Assembly: GCA_024641335.1 (NCBI GenBank)
Contig: JAHEDG010000015.1
Location: 1-57,193, forward strand
Direction: 5' to 3'
Length of the DNA: 57,193 nucleotides
From: Candidatus Zixiibacteriota bacterium
Lineage (GTDB): Bacteria > Zixibacteria > MSB-5A5 > UBA10806
Below the pieces are notes generated by a model, which saw only the letters and a list, made by a program, of their open reading frames with translations, did no database searches and was not told the origin of the DNA. Shown piece after piece: positions 35,261 through 43,244 of this stretch. The number at the start of each line of letters is the position of its first letter. The stretch's first letter is position 1. The position numbers were made by a program, and so were the translations under genes.

Positions 35261-35923
35261 TTGTCGATTTTTGAGCGAAAACTGAAAAGCTCCGTGATAT
35301 TCATTTCGCGGCCGGTAGCTATTCTCCTGCTGGTTGTCTATTCGCTCCAGTTGTTTGCCTTAGCGACCCTGGTATGGCTCTATATAGATCAAAAAGCCGC
35401 TGTCAAAGAACAGAAAGCCAAAATCGAGGAGTTGGAAAATCGGCTTAAGATTCTCGATATAATAGAAGATTACGAGATCGGCTTTTCTGATGATGAGGTC
35501 ACCATACTGGCCAACGTTATCTATGACGAGAGCGTAAAATTAGGCATGGATCCTTTACTTATAATGGCTGTTATCATCACCGAAAGCTCTTTTAAGAAAC
35601 ATCAGAAATCGCATGTAGGGGCCGAGGGTCTGATGCAGATTAAGCCGTCCATAGCTAAAAGTGTAGCCAAAAAATGGGGCATCGAATGGAGCGAATCCGA
35701 TGGTTTATGGGATCCGGGACTGAACATAACCGTAGGTTCGGCTTATCTTTTCGAGCTGATTGTAAAATTCCAGGACGTTCGAAAGGCGATTATCGCCTAT
35801 AATCTCGGTGAAACAGTCACCCGGGAATATTATTATCTTGGAGCGCTTCCTCCGCCTCGCTATTTTGATAAAGTGAAAGAGAATTACCTGATGCTCCGGA
35901 GAAAATTTGAAAATAAGGGGTAG
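35261..35923 (+). CDS. Membrane-anchored lytic transglycosylase (SLT domain)
   Basis: A 220-residue peptidoglycan-cleaving enzyme. Residues 15-41 form a membrane anchor (AILLLVVYSLQLFALATLVWLY), followed by a short coiled coil (AAVKEQKAKIEELENRLK) and an SLT/goose-lysozyme-like domain. The catalytic Glu is in IITESSF, followed by GAEGLMQIKPSIAKSVA, NITVGSAYL and AIIAYNLG, in the normal order. The start is TTG 35261, five nt after the rimO stop. The next gene starts inside its last codons. It lies in a division and envelope gene run (ftsK, lolA, bamD), which fits a role in septal or general wall turnover. Confidence 0.9.
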   Translation: MSIFERKLKSSVIFISRPVAILLLVVYSLQLFALATLVWLYIDQKAAVKEQKAKIEELENRLKILDIIEDYEIGFSDDEVTILANVIYDESVKLGMDPLLIMAVIITESSFKKHQKSHVGAEGLMQIKPSIAKSVAKKWGIEWSESDGLWDPGLNITVGSAYLFELIVKFQDVRKAIIAYNLGETVTREYYYLGALPPPRYFDKVKENYLMLRRKFENKG

Positions 35924-36518
35924 AACTATATATATTGCCCTGATCGGGATACTCTGGATGGCCTTGTCCTCGGCCTCGGCCAATCCGCTTACCAACGAGC
36001 AAATGGTTATATCGTCTGTTCGCGACGGTGTGTTTGAGGATCTCAAACAGCTTGATTTGAAATCAGTCCGGCTGGATCTGAATGCCAACGGCTTGAAAAA
36101 AACAGTTGCCGGCGGGATTGTCGAAGGCCTGAAAAACGCGGGGGTGGATGTTTATAACGCCGATTTATCGGATACTGTCGGATACGAACTTCGTTTCGAT
36201 ATTATGGGGTTCGATTTTAGCTATAAAAACGGAAAGTCAAGAGGCTTTCTGCGCAAAAGGATGATAAATCGAGTTTTTGACAGTATAATCAGAATCACAG
36301 TAATCGAGCTGGAAAACGGAGCGGTTCGATTATTGAAGGATATCTCGATCAGTTCCTCCGACCAGATAGATCCCGAACTCGTTCAGTTAGTCAGAAGCCG
36401 TGAGATCCCGGAATTAGCCCCGACACAACCGTCGTCGGGCTGGTCCAGATTAATAGAACCCGCGGTCGTTAGTGTCGCTGTGGGAGCGCTTGTGTATCTC
36501 TTTTTCGCGAATAGATGA
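35907..36518 (+). CDS. Exported protein of unknown function with C-terminal membrane helix
   Basis: Not recognised. The 203-residue protein begins with an export signal (IYIALIGILWMALSSASA). The middle is an alternating alpha/beta segment (SVRLDLNANGLKKTVAGGIVEGLKNAGVDVYNADLSD, YELRFDIMGFDFSYK), then RITVIELENGAVRLLKDI, a Pro-rich linker with SSGWSR and a final hydrophobic helix (VVSVAVGALVYLFFANR). It would be periplasmic with a C-terminal membrane anchor. The start is TTG 35907, with GGAG about 6 nt upstream, overlapping the transglycosylase gene by 17 nt. BamD follows after 7 nt. Context suggests an envelope role, but no function can be assigned. Confidence 0.7.
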   Translation: MKIRGRTIYIALIGILWMALSSASANPLTNEQMVISSVRDGVFEDLKQLDLKSVRLDLNANGLKKTVAGGIVEGLKNAGVDVYNADLSDTVGYELRFDIMGFDFSYKNGKSRGFLRKRMINRVFDSIIRITVIELENGAVRLLKDISISSSDQIDPELVQLVRSREIPELAPTQPSSGWSRLIEPAVVSVAVGALVYLFFANR

Positions 36519-36525
36519 GGTGAAT

Positions 36526-37293
36526 ATGCGACATGGTTTAGTAGGTATCGCCGCCGGTTTATTGCTTGCAGTCTCGGTTCTTTCCTGCTCCAGAGGAGCT
36601 GTTAACGAACAGGAACCTCCCAGACAGCAATTCGATAGAGCGATGGAGTATTATAACAACGGCAAATATTTCAAGGCTCAAATGGCTCTTAAAAGGCTTA
36701 CTTTCAGCTTTCCGGGCCAGACCTTTATAGACACCGCCCAGTTTTATCTAGGCAAATCGCTCTATGAACTGGAGAATTATCCCGAGGCGGTCGGTGAATT
36801 CAGAAGACTTCTCACCGCCTACCCGTCTTCGCCGTTTGCCGATGACGCCTTGTATCATATCGCCATGTGCCATTATAGCCAATCTCCGAAATACTCTCTC
36901 GATCAGGAGGAGACCTTCGATGCCATCGACGAGTTCAGCTCGTTTATCAGCCGTTATCCCAAAAGCCCGCTTCAGGATGACGCTGCGGCCAAGCTTCTTG
37001 AACTGTACGATAAACTGGCTAAAAAGATGTTTAAAAACGGCGAATTGTATTTGAAAACGCATGACTACGAACAGGCTGTCATGTATTTCGAACAGGTCAG
37101 GGATAATTATCCCAACACCGAATGGGCGAGATACGCTTTGTACTATACGGGCGAGGCCTTGCTGGGGTTGGAAAGAGATTCAGACGCCCTGGAAACATTT
37201 CAGAATTTCGTGATGGCTTTCCCCGAGCATAAATTAACCGATAAGGCCAGAAAAAATATCGCCAGGTTGCAGGCCGATGAGGCCGGAGGCTGA
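36526..37293 (+). CDS. bamD: Outer-membrane assembly lipoprotein BamD
   Basis: A 255-residue lipoprotein with lipobox SVLSC (Cys21) and about five TPR-type repeats: AMEYYNNGKYFKAQMALKRL, GKSLYELENYPEAVGEFRRL, HYSQSPKYSLDQEETFDAI, YLKTHDYEQAVMYFEQV and GEALLGLERDSDALETF. The motif FPGQTFIDTAQFYLGKSL with the following repeats and the length are typical of BamD (YfiO), a partner of the BamA outer-membrane protein insertase. ATG 36526 is chosen because GAGGTG precedes it; upstream in-frame sequence belongs to the previous gene. nadD follows after 3 nt. Confidence 0.92.
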   Translation: MRHGLVGIAAGLLLAVSVLSCSRGAVNEQEPPRQQFDRAMEYYNNGKYFKAQMALKRLTFSFPGQTFIDTAQFYLGKSLYELENYPEAVGEFRRLLTAYPSSPFADDALYHIAMCHYSQSPKYSLDQEETFDAIDEFSSFISRYPKSPLQDDAAAKLLELYDKLAKKMFKNGELYLKTHDYEQAVMYFEQVRDNYPNTEWARYALYYTGEALLGLERDSDALETFQNFVMAFPEHKLTDKARKNIARLQADEAGG

Positions 37294-37296
37294 TTC

Positions 37297-37878
37297 TTGC
37301 CCCGCATCGGTATACTGGGGGGAACTTTCGATCCGCCGCATAACGGCCATATCGCGCTGGCTCTGGCCGCTTTGAATGAGCTCGGATTGGAAAAGGTGTT
37401 GTTTATCCCCGCCAGAATTCCTCCGCATAAATCGAATAAGGTAGTATCATCGAAGGAAGACAGGCTGGCCATGCTCGAGCTGGCTTTGACCGGTCATGAT
37501 CAATTCGAAATCTCCCGTCTGGAACTTGACAGGGAAGGAACCTCGTACACTATTGATACACTCAAGAAGTTGAAGAAAACTCTCCCCGGAATCGATCTCT
37601 ATTTTCTGATAGGGGCCGACAATATTTCCGAAATCGAAAATTGGCATCAACCGGAGAAGATCTTTAAGGAGGCGATCATTGCCGCCGCCGGACGTCCCGG
37701 CTTTATTCCGGGAGGAAAATTCGCCGGACAGATTGAAATGTTCAAAATGAACCCGACAGATATTTCATCCAGCGGAATAAGAGAGAAGATCGGCGGTAAC
37801 CGGCCTGTAACCGGGCTTCTTCCGCCGGCTGTCGAACAGTATATCGAAAAAAAAGGACTGTATAAAAAAAGTGAGTAA
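37297..37878 (+). CDS. nadD: Nicotinate-nucleotide adenylyltransferase NadD
   Basis: A 193-residue enzyme that adenylates nicotinate mononucleotide in NAD synthesis. It has the nucleotidyltransferase motifs GGTFDPPHNGHI near the N-terminus, FIPARIPPHK, LIGADNISEIENWH and the C-terminal ISSSGIREKI, all in standard order. The start is TTG 37297, with GGAGG at 37285-37289. The end overlaps the polA start by 8 nt. The compact arrangement bamD-nadD-polA-coaE suggests one transcription unit. Confidence 0.95.
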   Translation: MPRIGILGGTFDPPHNGHIALALAALNELGLEKVLFIPARIPPHKSNKVVSSKEDRLAMLELALTGHDQFEISRLELDREGTSYTIDTLKKLKKTLPGIDLYFLIGADNISEIENWHQPEKIFKEAIIAAAGRPGFIPGGKFAGQIEMFKMNPTDISSSGIREKIGGNRPVTGLLPPAVEQYIEKKGLYKKSE

Positions 37879-40558
37879 GCTGGTATTGGTCGACGGGTCC
37901 GCGGTAGCTTATAGAAGCTATTTTGGTTTTATAAGGAATCCGCTGATAAATTCCAGAGGCGAGAATACGGGCGCGGTTTTCGGTTTTATCAATTCACTCA
38001 ATAAGGTGATTCAGGACTTCAAACCCGAATATATCGCGGTCGTTTTCGATACGCCGGAGCCGACATTCCGCCATAAGATTTACTCGGAATATAAATCCAC
38101 CAGAGCCAAAACACCTGACGAGCTTGTGGAACAATTCCCCTGGATCGATCTGGCCGTCGAGGCGCTCAATATCGAGATTATCAGAAATCCCGGGTATGAA
38201 GCCGATGATATAATCGGGACATTATCGGTCAAAGCCGTCGCCGCCGGAATAGAAGTGTTGATGTTTACCGGTGACAAAGACTTTTTCCAGCTGGTCAACG
38301 ATCAGGTCAAAATTCTCCATCCCAGGGATTACAGTATCATAGATGCCCCGGCTGTGAAAGACAAGTTCGGAGTGCTGCCCGATAAGGTCGTGGATACCCT
38401 CGCCCTTATGGGAGATTCGTCGGATAATGTTCCAGGGGTGCCGGGAATCGGCCCCAAGACCGCGGTTAGTCTTATTGAGGAATTCGGTAATCTGGAAACA
38501 GTTCTGCAGGACGGCCCTAGAAAGAAGAAAGGGAAGATCGCGTTATCGCTGGCCGAATATAAAGAGCAAGCCGAGCTTTCCAGAGAACTGGTGACCATCA
38601 AACTCGATTGTCCCGTCGAACTGGAGCTTGATAGATTTAAAATAAAGGAACCTCATACAGAAAAACTGGTCGAGCTTTTCCGCCGTCTGGAGTTCAAGAC
38701 CCTGGCCGAGAAATACGCCGCGCCGCGGGCCGACTCGCTCTTTGCGGAAAGCCAGGAGAGACCGGCCGCCGATTATAAAACGATTCGGAATTTGAAAGAA
38801 CTGGACGATCTCTTCGCGGTGGTTGTACAAAAAGGAGAAGTCGCTGTCGATACCGAGACGACATCTCTGAATTCTCTCGATGCCGGCCTGGTTGGAATAT
38901 CGATTTCATGCCGGGAGGGAACCGGATATTATATCCCTGTCGGGCATACAGTAGGAGAAAATCTCCCGATGGATGATATCCTCGGCAGAATGAGGGCCCT
39001 TTTCTCGTCCGATACGAAAATTATCGGCCAGAATATAAAATACGATCGGCAGATCTTTAAAAATTACGACGTTCATCTCGAAAAACCGTATTTCGATACC
39101 ATGATCGCGGCCTATCTTTTGAACCCCGGGGGACGAGGCTATAATCTGGACAGCCTGGCTCTGGAAAAACTGAATTATAAAATGATGCCGATAACCGAGC
39201 TTATAGGTTCCGGGAAAAAACAGATTAGTTTCGCCGAAACCGATATCGATCGGGCGACGTTTTACGCTTGCGAGGATGCCGATTTCACGTTGAGGCTTAA
39301 GAATATTCTCGAACCGCAAATTAAAAAACTGTCGCTGTCGAAACTCCTTGAATCGATAGAAATACCGCTCATCGGAGTTCTCGGCGATATGGAAGAAACA
39401 GGGGTCAGGATCGATTCGGAATTTCTGAAGACCCTCTCGGTTTCATACGGCGAAAAGCTCCAGAGTATTGAGGATGCTATTTACCGGGAGGTGGGGGGGA
39501 TATTCAATATCAACTCTCCCAGGCAGCTCGGCGATATTCTGTTCGATAAACTGAATTTGGCGTCGACCCGCAAGACCGCCGGCGGGGGCGCCAGATCGAC
39601 ATCGGTGGATGTGCTCGAAAAACTAGCCGAAATCCACCCAGTGCCGGGAATGGTCTTGCGATATCGCCAGTTCATGAAGCTAAAATCCACCTATATCGAT
39701 GCTTTACCGGAGATGGTAAATAAAAAAACCGGGAGAGTGCATACCAATTTCAACCAAACCATAGCCGCCACCGGACGGTTGTCGTCAACCGATCCGAATC
39801 TGCAGAATATCCCGATCCGCACTGACGAGGGACGGGAAATCAGAAAAGCGTTTATACCCGCCGGCGATGGAAATATAATTATGTCGGCCGACTATTCGCA
39901 GGTAGAGCTCAGGATAATGGCTCATTTCGCCGACGATCAAACCATGATAAATTCCTTTCAATCGAATGAAGATATTCATCGGAGAACGGCCGCCGAGGTT
40001 TATGGCGTCAGTATCAACGAAGTCACCGATGAGCAGAGAAGGGCCGCCAAAACCGCCAATTTCGCCATAATATATGGCGTTTCGGCCTATGGGTTATCCC
40101 AGCAGTCAGAGCTTTCCTTTACCCAATCAAAGGACTTCATCGATATCTATTTCGAGCGTTATCCCGGAATCAAGCTCTATATGGAAAATGTCATAAATTT
40201 CGCCAGGGATAACGGCTATGTGGCCACCCTGTTTGATCGTCGAAGATACCTGCCCGATATCAACGCCAAATCGGTCCAGGCGCGGCAATTCGCCGAGAGG
40301 ACAGCTATTAACACTCCTATCCAGGGGACCGCGGCTGATATGATAAAAATCGCTATGATAAAAATCGCCGTTCAGATCAAGGGCATGCGCTCGAAGATGA
40401 TTCTCCAGGTTCATGACGAACTGGTTTTCGACGTGTACAAGCCGGAACTCGATGATCTCCGGGTAATCGTTAAAAATGAAATGGAGAACGCTGTAAAACT
40501 CAAAGTGCCGGTGAGAATTGATATGGGTACCGGCAATAACTGGCTGGAGGCGCATTAA
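37871..40558 (+). CDS. polA: DNA polymerase I
   Basis: An 895-residue polymerase with all three domains. The 5' nuclease domain covers about 1-290 (LVDGSAVAYRSYFGF, YEADDIIGTLS, MGDSSDNVPGVPGIGPKTA). The 3'-5' proofreading domain (about 310-490) keeps the acidic pair in AVDTETTS and the later Tyr/Asp motif, so it looks active. The polymerase domain shows motif A DYSQVELRIMAHF, motif B RRAAKTANFAIIYGVSAYGL and motif C QVHDELVF. The start is GTG 37871, overlapping nadD. It acts in repair and Okazaki-fragment processing. coaE follows after 6 nt. Confidence 0.97.
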   Translation: MSKLVLVDGSAVAYRSYFGFIRNPLINSRGENTGAVFGFINSLNKVIQDFKPEYIAVVFDTPEPTFRHKIYSEYKSTRAKTPDELVEQFPWIDLAVEALNIEIIRNPGYEADDIIGTLSVKAVAAGIEVLMFTGDKDFFQLVNDQVKILHPRDYSIIDAPAVKDKFGVLPDKVVDTLALMGDSSDNVPGVPGIGPKTAVSLIEEFGNLETVLQDGPRKKKGKIALSLAEYKEQAELSRELVTIKLDCPVELELDRFKIKEPHTEKLVELFRRLEFKTLAEKYAAPRADSLFAESQERPAADYKTIRNLKELDDLFAVVVQKGEVAVDTETTSLNSLDAGLVGISISCREGTGYYIPVGHTVGENLPMDDILGRMRALFSSDTKIIGQNIKYDRQIFKNYDVHLEKPYFDTMIAAYLLNPGGRGYNLDSLALEKLNYKMMPITELIGSGKKQISFAETDIDRATFYACEDADFTLRLKNILEPQIKKLSLSKLLESIEIPLIGVLGDMEETGVRIDSEFLKTLSVSYGEKLQSIEDAIYREVGGIFNINSPRQLGDILFDKLNLASTRKTAGGGARSTSVDVLEKLAEIHPVPGMVLRYRQFMKLKSTYIDALPEMVNKKTGRVHTNFNQTIAATGRLSSTDPNLQNIPIRTDEGREIRKAFIPAGDGNIIMSADYSQVELRIMAHFADDQTMINSFQSNEDIHRRTAAEVYGVSINEVTDEQRRAAKTANFAIIYGVSAYGLSQQSELSFTQSKDFIDIYFERYPGIKLYMENVINFARDNGYVATLFDRRRYLPDINAKSVQARQFAERTAINTPIQGTAADMIKIAMIKIAVQIKGMRSKMILQVHDELVFDVYKPELDDLRVIVKNEMENAVKLKVPVRIDMGTGNNWLEAH

Positions 40559-40564
40559 ACGATT

Positions 40565-41164
40565 ATGGCCATAATCGGATTAACCGGAGGGCCCGGGGCC
40601 GGCAAGTCTCTGGCCGCGGAATACCTGAAAAAGCTCGGGGCGGTAGTAATCTCCGGTGATGATGCCGGCAGGGAGGTTATTGCCTCGATACCGTCGGTAC
40701 TGAAAAAACTCGTCCGGGCTTTTGGACGGGAAATTTTAAATCCCGATGGAACATTGGATAGAGGCAGGTTGGCAACCATTGTATTCGGTGACAGACAAGC
40801 CCTGCTCACTCTAAACAGCATAGTGCATCCTCCCCTTCTTAAAATAATTAAAAAGAAAATCGAAGGTTCTCGACGCGAGTTTCCCCGAAAAGTTATAGTA
40901 GTCGATGCCGCGCTGATATTCGAATGGGGTATCGCCAATTGGTTCGATTATATCCTGGTGATCGCCGCCAGCCGGGATATTCGTTTAGAGCGGATGGTAA
41001 ACGGCGGTCTTTCCAAAAAAGCGGCTTCCGATAGAATCGCTTCGCAGATACCGCAGAAAGATAAAATAAAGCTGGCCGATTATATTATTGAGAATAACGG
41101 CACCAGGACAGGAGTGAAAAAGAAGATCCTCTCCTTTTGGGAAATCCTGAATAAATTCAGATAA
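40565..41164 (+). CDS. coaE: Dephospho-CoA kinase
   Basis: A 199-residue kinase that makes coenzyme A in its last step. The P-loop is GLTGGPGAGKS, followed by VISGDDAGREV (the Asp near the substrate site), NSIVHPPL and VIVVDAALIFEWG, and the lid segment RMVNGGLSKKAASDRIASQ with the conserved Arg. Length is normal. The ATG follows the polA stop by a few nt with no clear Shine-Dalgarno, so expression probably depends on upstream translation. Confidence 0.94.
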   Translation: MAIIGLTGGPGAGKSLAAEYLKKLGAVVISGDDAGREVIASIPSVLKKLVRAFGREILNPDGTLDRGRLATIVFGDRQALLTLNSIVHPPLLKIIKKKIEGSRREFPRKVIVVDAALIFEWGIANWFDYILVIAASRDIRLERMVNGGLSKKAASDRIASQIPQKDKIKLADYIIENNGTRTGVKKKILSFWEILNKFR

Positions 41165-41192
41165 AGAGGACCATAAAGGGGGCGGAATTCTC

Positions 41193-41220
41193 TTGAATTA
41201 TCCGTAAAAACCCCTTAAAT
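41193..41220 (+). promoter_or_regulatory. Possible promoter of the DUF554 gene
   Basis: TTGAAT (41193-41198), 16-nt spacer, TTAAAT (41215-41220), 10 nt before ATG 41231. The predicted transcript would have only a few leader bases, and no Shine-Dalgarno is visible. Confidence 0.3.
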
Positions 41221-41230
41221 AAAGTAGCTT

Positions 41231-41914
41231 ATGCATATCTGGGGATATCTGGCCAATACAGGCGCTGTGATTCTGGGCTCAATCCTGGGGCTATTAGCGG
41301 GATCCCGGCTGCCGGAACCGTTAAAAAAGATTATGCTATCGGCAATGGGATTATCGACTCTGATTATTGGTATCCAGATGGCCCTCGGAACCAAGAATCT
41401 CTTTTTGATAATCGGTTCCATGATCGGAGGCGGAATTATCGGTCAGTTGATCGGAATAGAGGAATGGCTGGATTCTATTGGGGAGAAACTGAAAAACAAA
41501 GTCGGTTCATCTTCTTCGACTTTTGTTCTCGGTTTCGTTACCGCCTCTCTTCTATTCTGCGGAGGACCGTTGACCATTATCGGGTCTTTGGAGGATGGTT
41601 TCGCGCATAAGGCCGACCTTATCTATATAAAGTCTTTACTCGATGGCGCGTCGTCGATTGCCCTGGCCGCGTCATTGGGAACCGGTGTTATTTTTTCCGC
41701 TTTGACAGTTCTCATTATTCAGGGTATTCTTACATATCTGGGAATGGCCATGGGGGATTTTATCAGCGAAGCGGTTCTTAACGAGATCGGCGCCGCGGGA
41801 GGGGTATTGATATTAGGTCTGGGGATAAATCTGCTGGGTATCGGGAAAATTAAGGTGGGGAATCTCCTGCCCGCCTTGCTTCTGGCCGGGCTGCTGGCCT
41901 GGCGGCTAATGTAA
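41231..41914 (+). CDS. DUF554 integral membrane protein
   Basis: A 227-residue inner-membrane protein with six to seven hydrophobic helices, matching the DUF554 (YdfK/YqgA-like) family: GAVILGSILGLLAGSRLPEPL, GLSTLIIGIQMALG, GSMIGGGIIGQLIGIEEWLD, FVTASLLFCGGPLTIIGSLEDG and a C-terminal GGVLILGLGINLLGI. Function in this family is not established. It follows coaE after 66 nt and may have its own promoter. The next gene begins 57 nt further on with a strong ribosome site. Confidence 0.88.
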   Translation: MHIWGYLANTGAVILGSILGLLAGSRLPEPLKKIMLSAMGLSTLIIGIQMALGTKNLFLIIGSMIGGGIIGQLIGIEEWLDSIGEKLKNKVGSSSSTFVLGFVTASLLFCGGPLTIIGSLEDGFAHKADLIYIKSLLDGASSIALAASLGTGVIFSALTVLIIQGILTYLGMAMGDFISEAVLNEIGAAGGVLILGLGINLLGIGKIKVGNLLPALLLAGLLAWRLM

Positions 41915-41971
41915 GATGAAACAAATGAACAGGTTGTTCGGTTTAAGATATGAGAGTTCCAAGGAGGAAAA

Positions 41972-43045
41972 ATGAGTTTCGACAAATTACTGGAAATACG
42001 TCCTGATAATATCAAGAAAAAGCTGGGAGCCAAATCCAAAGTTTGCCTGATAAACGGCCGCGATGTCTTCTCTAATATAAGGGAAGATAAAATCATCATA
42101 ATGGCCTGTAACACCAGGATCAAACATGTCATCCCCGGCATAATGAAAGCGTCCATGGACACCGACGCTATCGTAGCCTTCGAACTGGCCAAATCGGAAT
42201 CGGATCTTAAGGGAGGCTATACCGGTTTGACTCCCGAAGATTATTTCGATGTCATAGTTGCCTATGCTGAAGAAATCGGCTATGACCGGCCGTTCCTGAT
42301 TCACGGAGATCACCTGACTGTAAAAACCACTAAGGAAGAGGATATCAAATCCACCGAGGAATTGATCCAGGCTCAGATTCAGGCCGGATTCACCAGTTAC
42401 GCCCTCGACGCTTCTTTTAACGAAGAGGATGATAACATAGTAATAACCTCCCGTATGGCTAAGCCTATAGTTGAAAAAGGGTTCGGCCTCGAAACCGAAG
42501 TTGGTGAAATAAAATCTGTTGGTTCGTCGGGTGAAATTACCACTGTTGACGAGGCCAGAACTTTCATCGAAGGGCTTCACGACAACGGAATAACACCCGA
42601 TCTTCTCGGTATAAACAACGGGTCCAAGCACGGAAATTATCTCGAAGGTGAGGCGATTTCTATCGATCTGGAAAGAACCGGTGATTGTTATGAGGCGGTC
42701 AAATCCTATGGTGTTTGCATAGCCCAGCATGGTATCACCGGCACCCCCCTTCATCTGGTGGGGAAATTCGCCGATTATGGCATTAGAAAAGGGAATGTGG
42801 GGACCGAATGGCAGAACATCGCCCATAAAAATCTGCCCCCGGATCTCATGGCCGAAATGAAAAAATGGGCCGGAGAAGCCGGCAAAGACGTTAAATTTGC
42901 CACTAAACAGTTTTTCAAGGAAATAGGAGATATTCCCGAAAAATACAAGAAAGCCATCGAAGATGAGTCCAGAAAAACGGCGGTCGAGTATTTCAAGGCT
43001 TTCAGGGCCGTAGGATCAGCCAGTCTGCTTTCGGGAAAAATCTGA
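41972..43045 (+). CDS. Class II fructose-bisphosphate aldolase family protein
   Basis: A 357-residue zinc-dependent aldolase of the class II family. Likely metal ligands lie in LIHGDHLTVK, GLETEVGEIKS, NNGSKHGNY and IAQHGITGTP, each in the place of the usual HTDH, ELG, HG and HGGSG elements. The family's phosphate-binding segments differ: GGSG is replaced by GITG, and the NIDTDTQ-like element reads NVGTEWQN. The protein therefore belongs to a divergent branch and may act on fructose-1,6-bisphosphate or a related sugar phosphate. AAGGAGG precedes the ATG. No sugar-metabolism gene is adjacent. Confidence 0.82.
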   Translation: MSFDKLLEIRPDNIKKKLGAKSKVCLINGRDVFSNIREDKIIIMACNTRIKHVIPGIMKASMDTDAIVAFELAKSESDLKGGYTGLTPEDYFDVIVAYAEEIGYDRPFLIHGDHLTVKTTKEEDIKSTEELIQAQIQAGFTSYALDASFNEEDDNIVITSRMAKPIVEKGFGLETEVGEIKSVGSSGEITTVDEARTFIEGLHDNGITPDLLGINNGSKHGNYLEGEAISIDLERTGDCYEAVKSYGVCIAQHGITGTPLHLVGKFADYGIRKGNVGTEWQNIAHKNLPPDLMAEMKKWAGEAGKDVKFATKQFFKEIGDIPEKYKKAIEDESRKTAVEYFKAFRAVGSASLLSGKI

Positions 43046-43057
43046 TGAAAAATACGC

Positions 43058-43085
43058 TTGACAAATCTACGGATTCTTTTATTTT
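43058..43085 (+). promoter_or_regulatory. Possible promoter of the porU block
   Basis: TTGACA (43058-43063), 16-nt spacer, TATTTT (43080-43085). It lies 160 nt before ATG 43245, leaving a leader of about 150 nt in which no clear riboswitch or hairpin was recognised. Confidence 0.4.
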
Positions 43086-43244
43086 AGATCAAATCCAAAT
43101 AGAAAGGATCTGCTTATCGTAAGTTGCTAAAGGGTTTTTGTAGAAAAGTTGAACAGCAAGAGATAACTTGATCTACATGAGCCTGATGGTCATATTATGC
43201 CCGGTTGGATAGTTGGTCAGGGGCATATTCGATGAGGAGGTATT

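Noticed and set aside
41987-42826. 279-codon minus-strand open frame opposite the aldolase
   Set aside because: The plus strand encodes a clear class II aldolase with a strong ribosome site; the antisense product has no recognisable domain.
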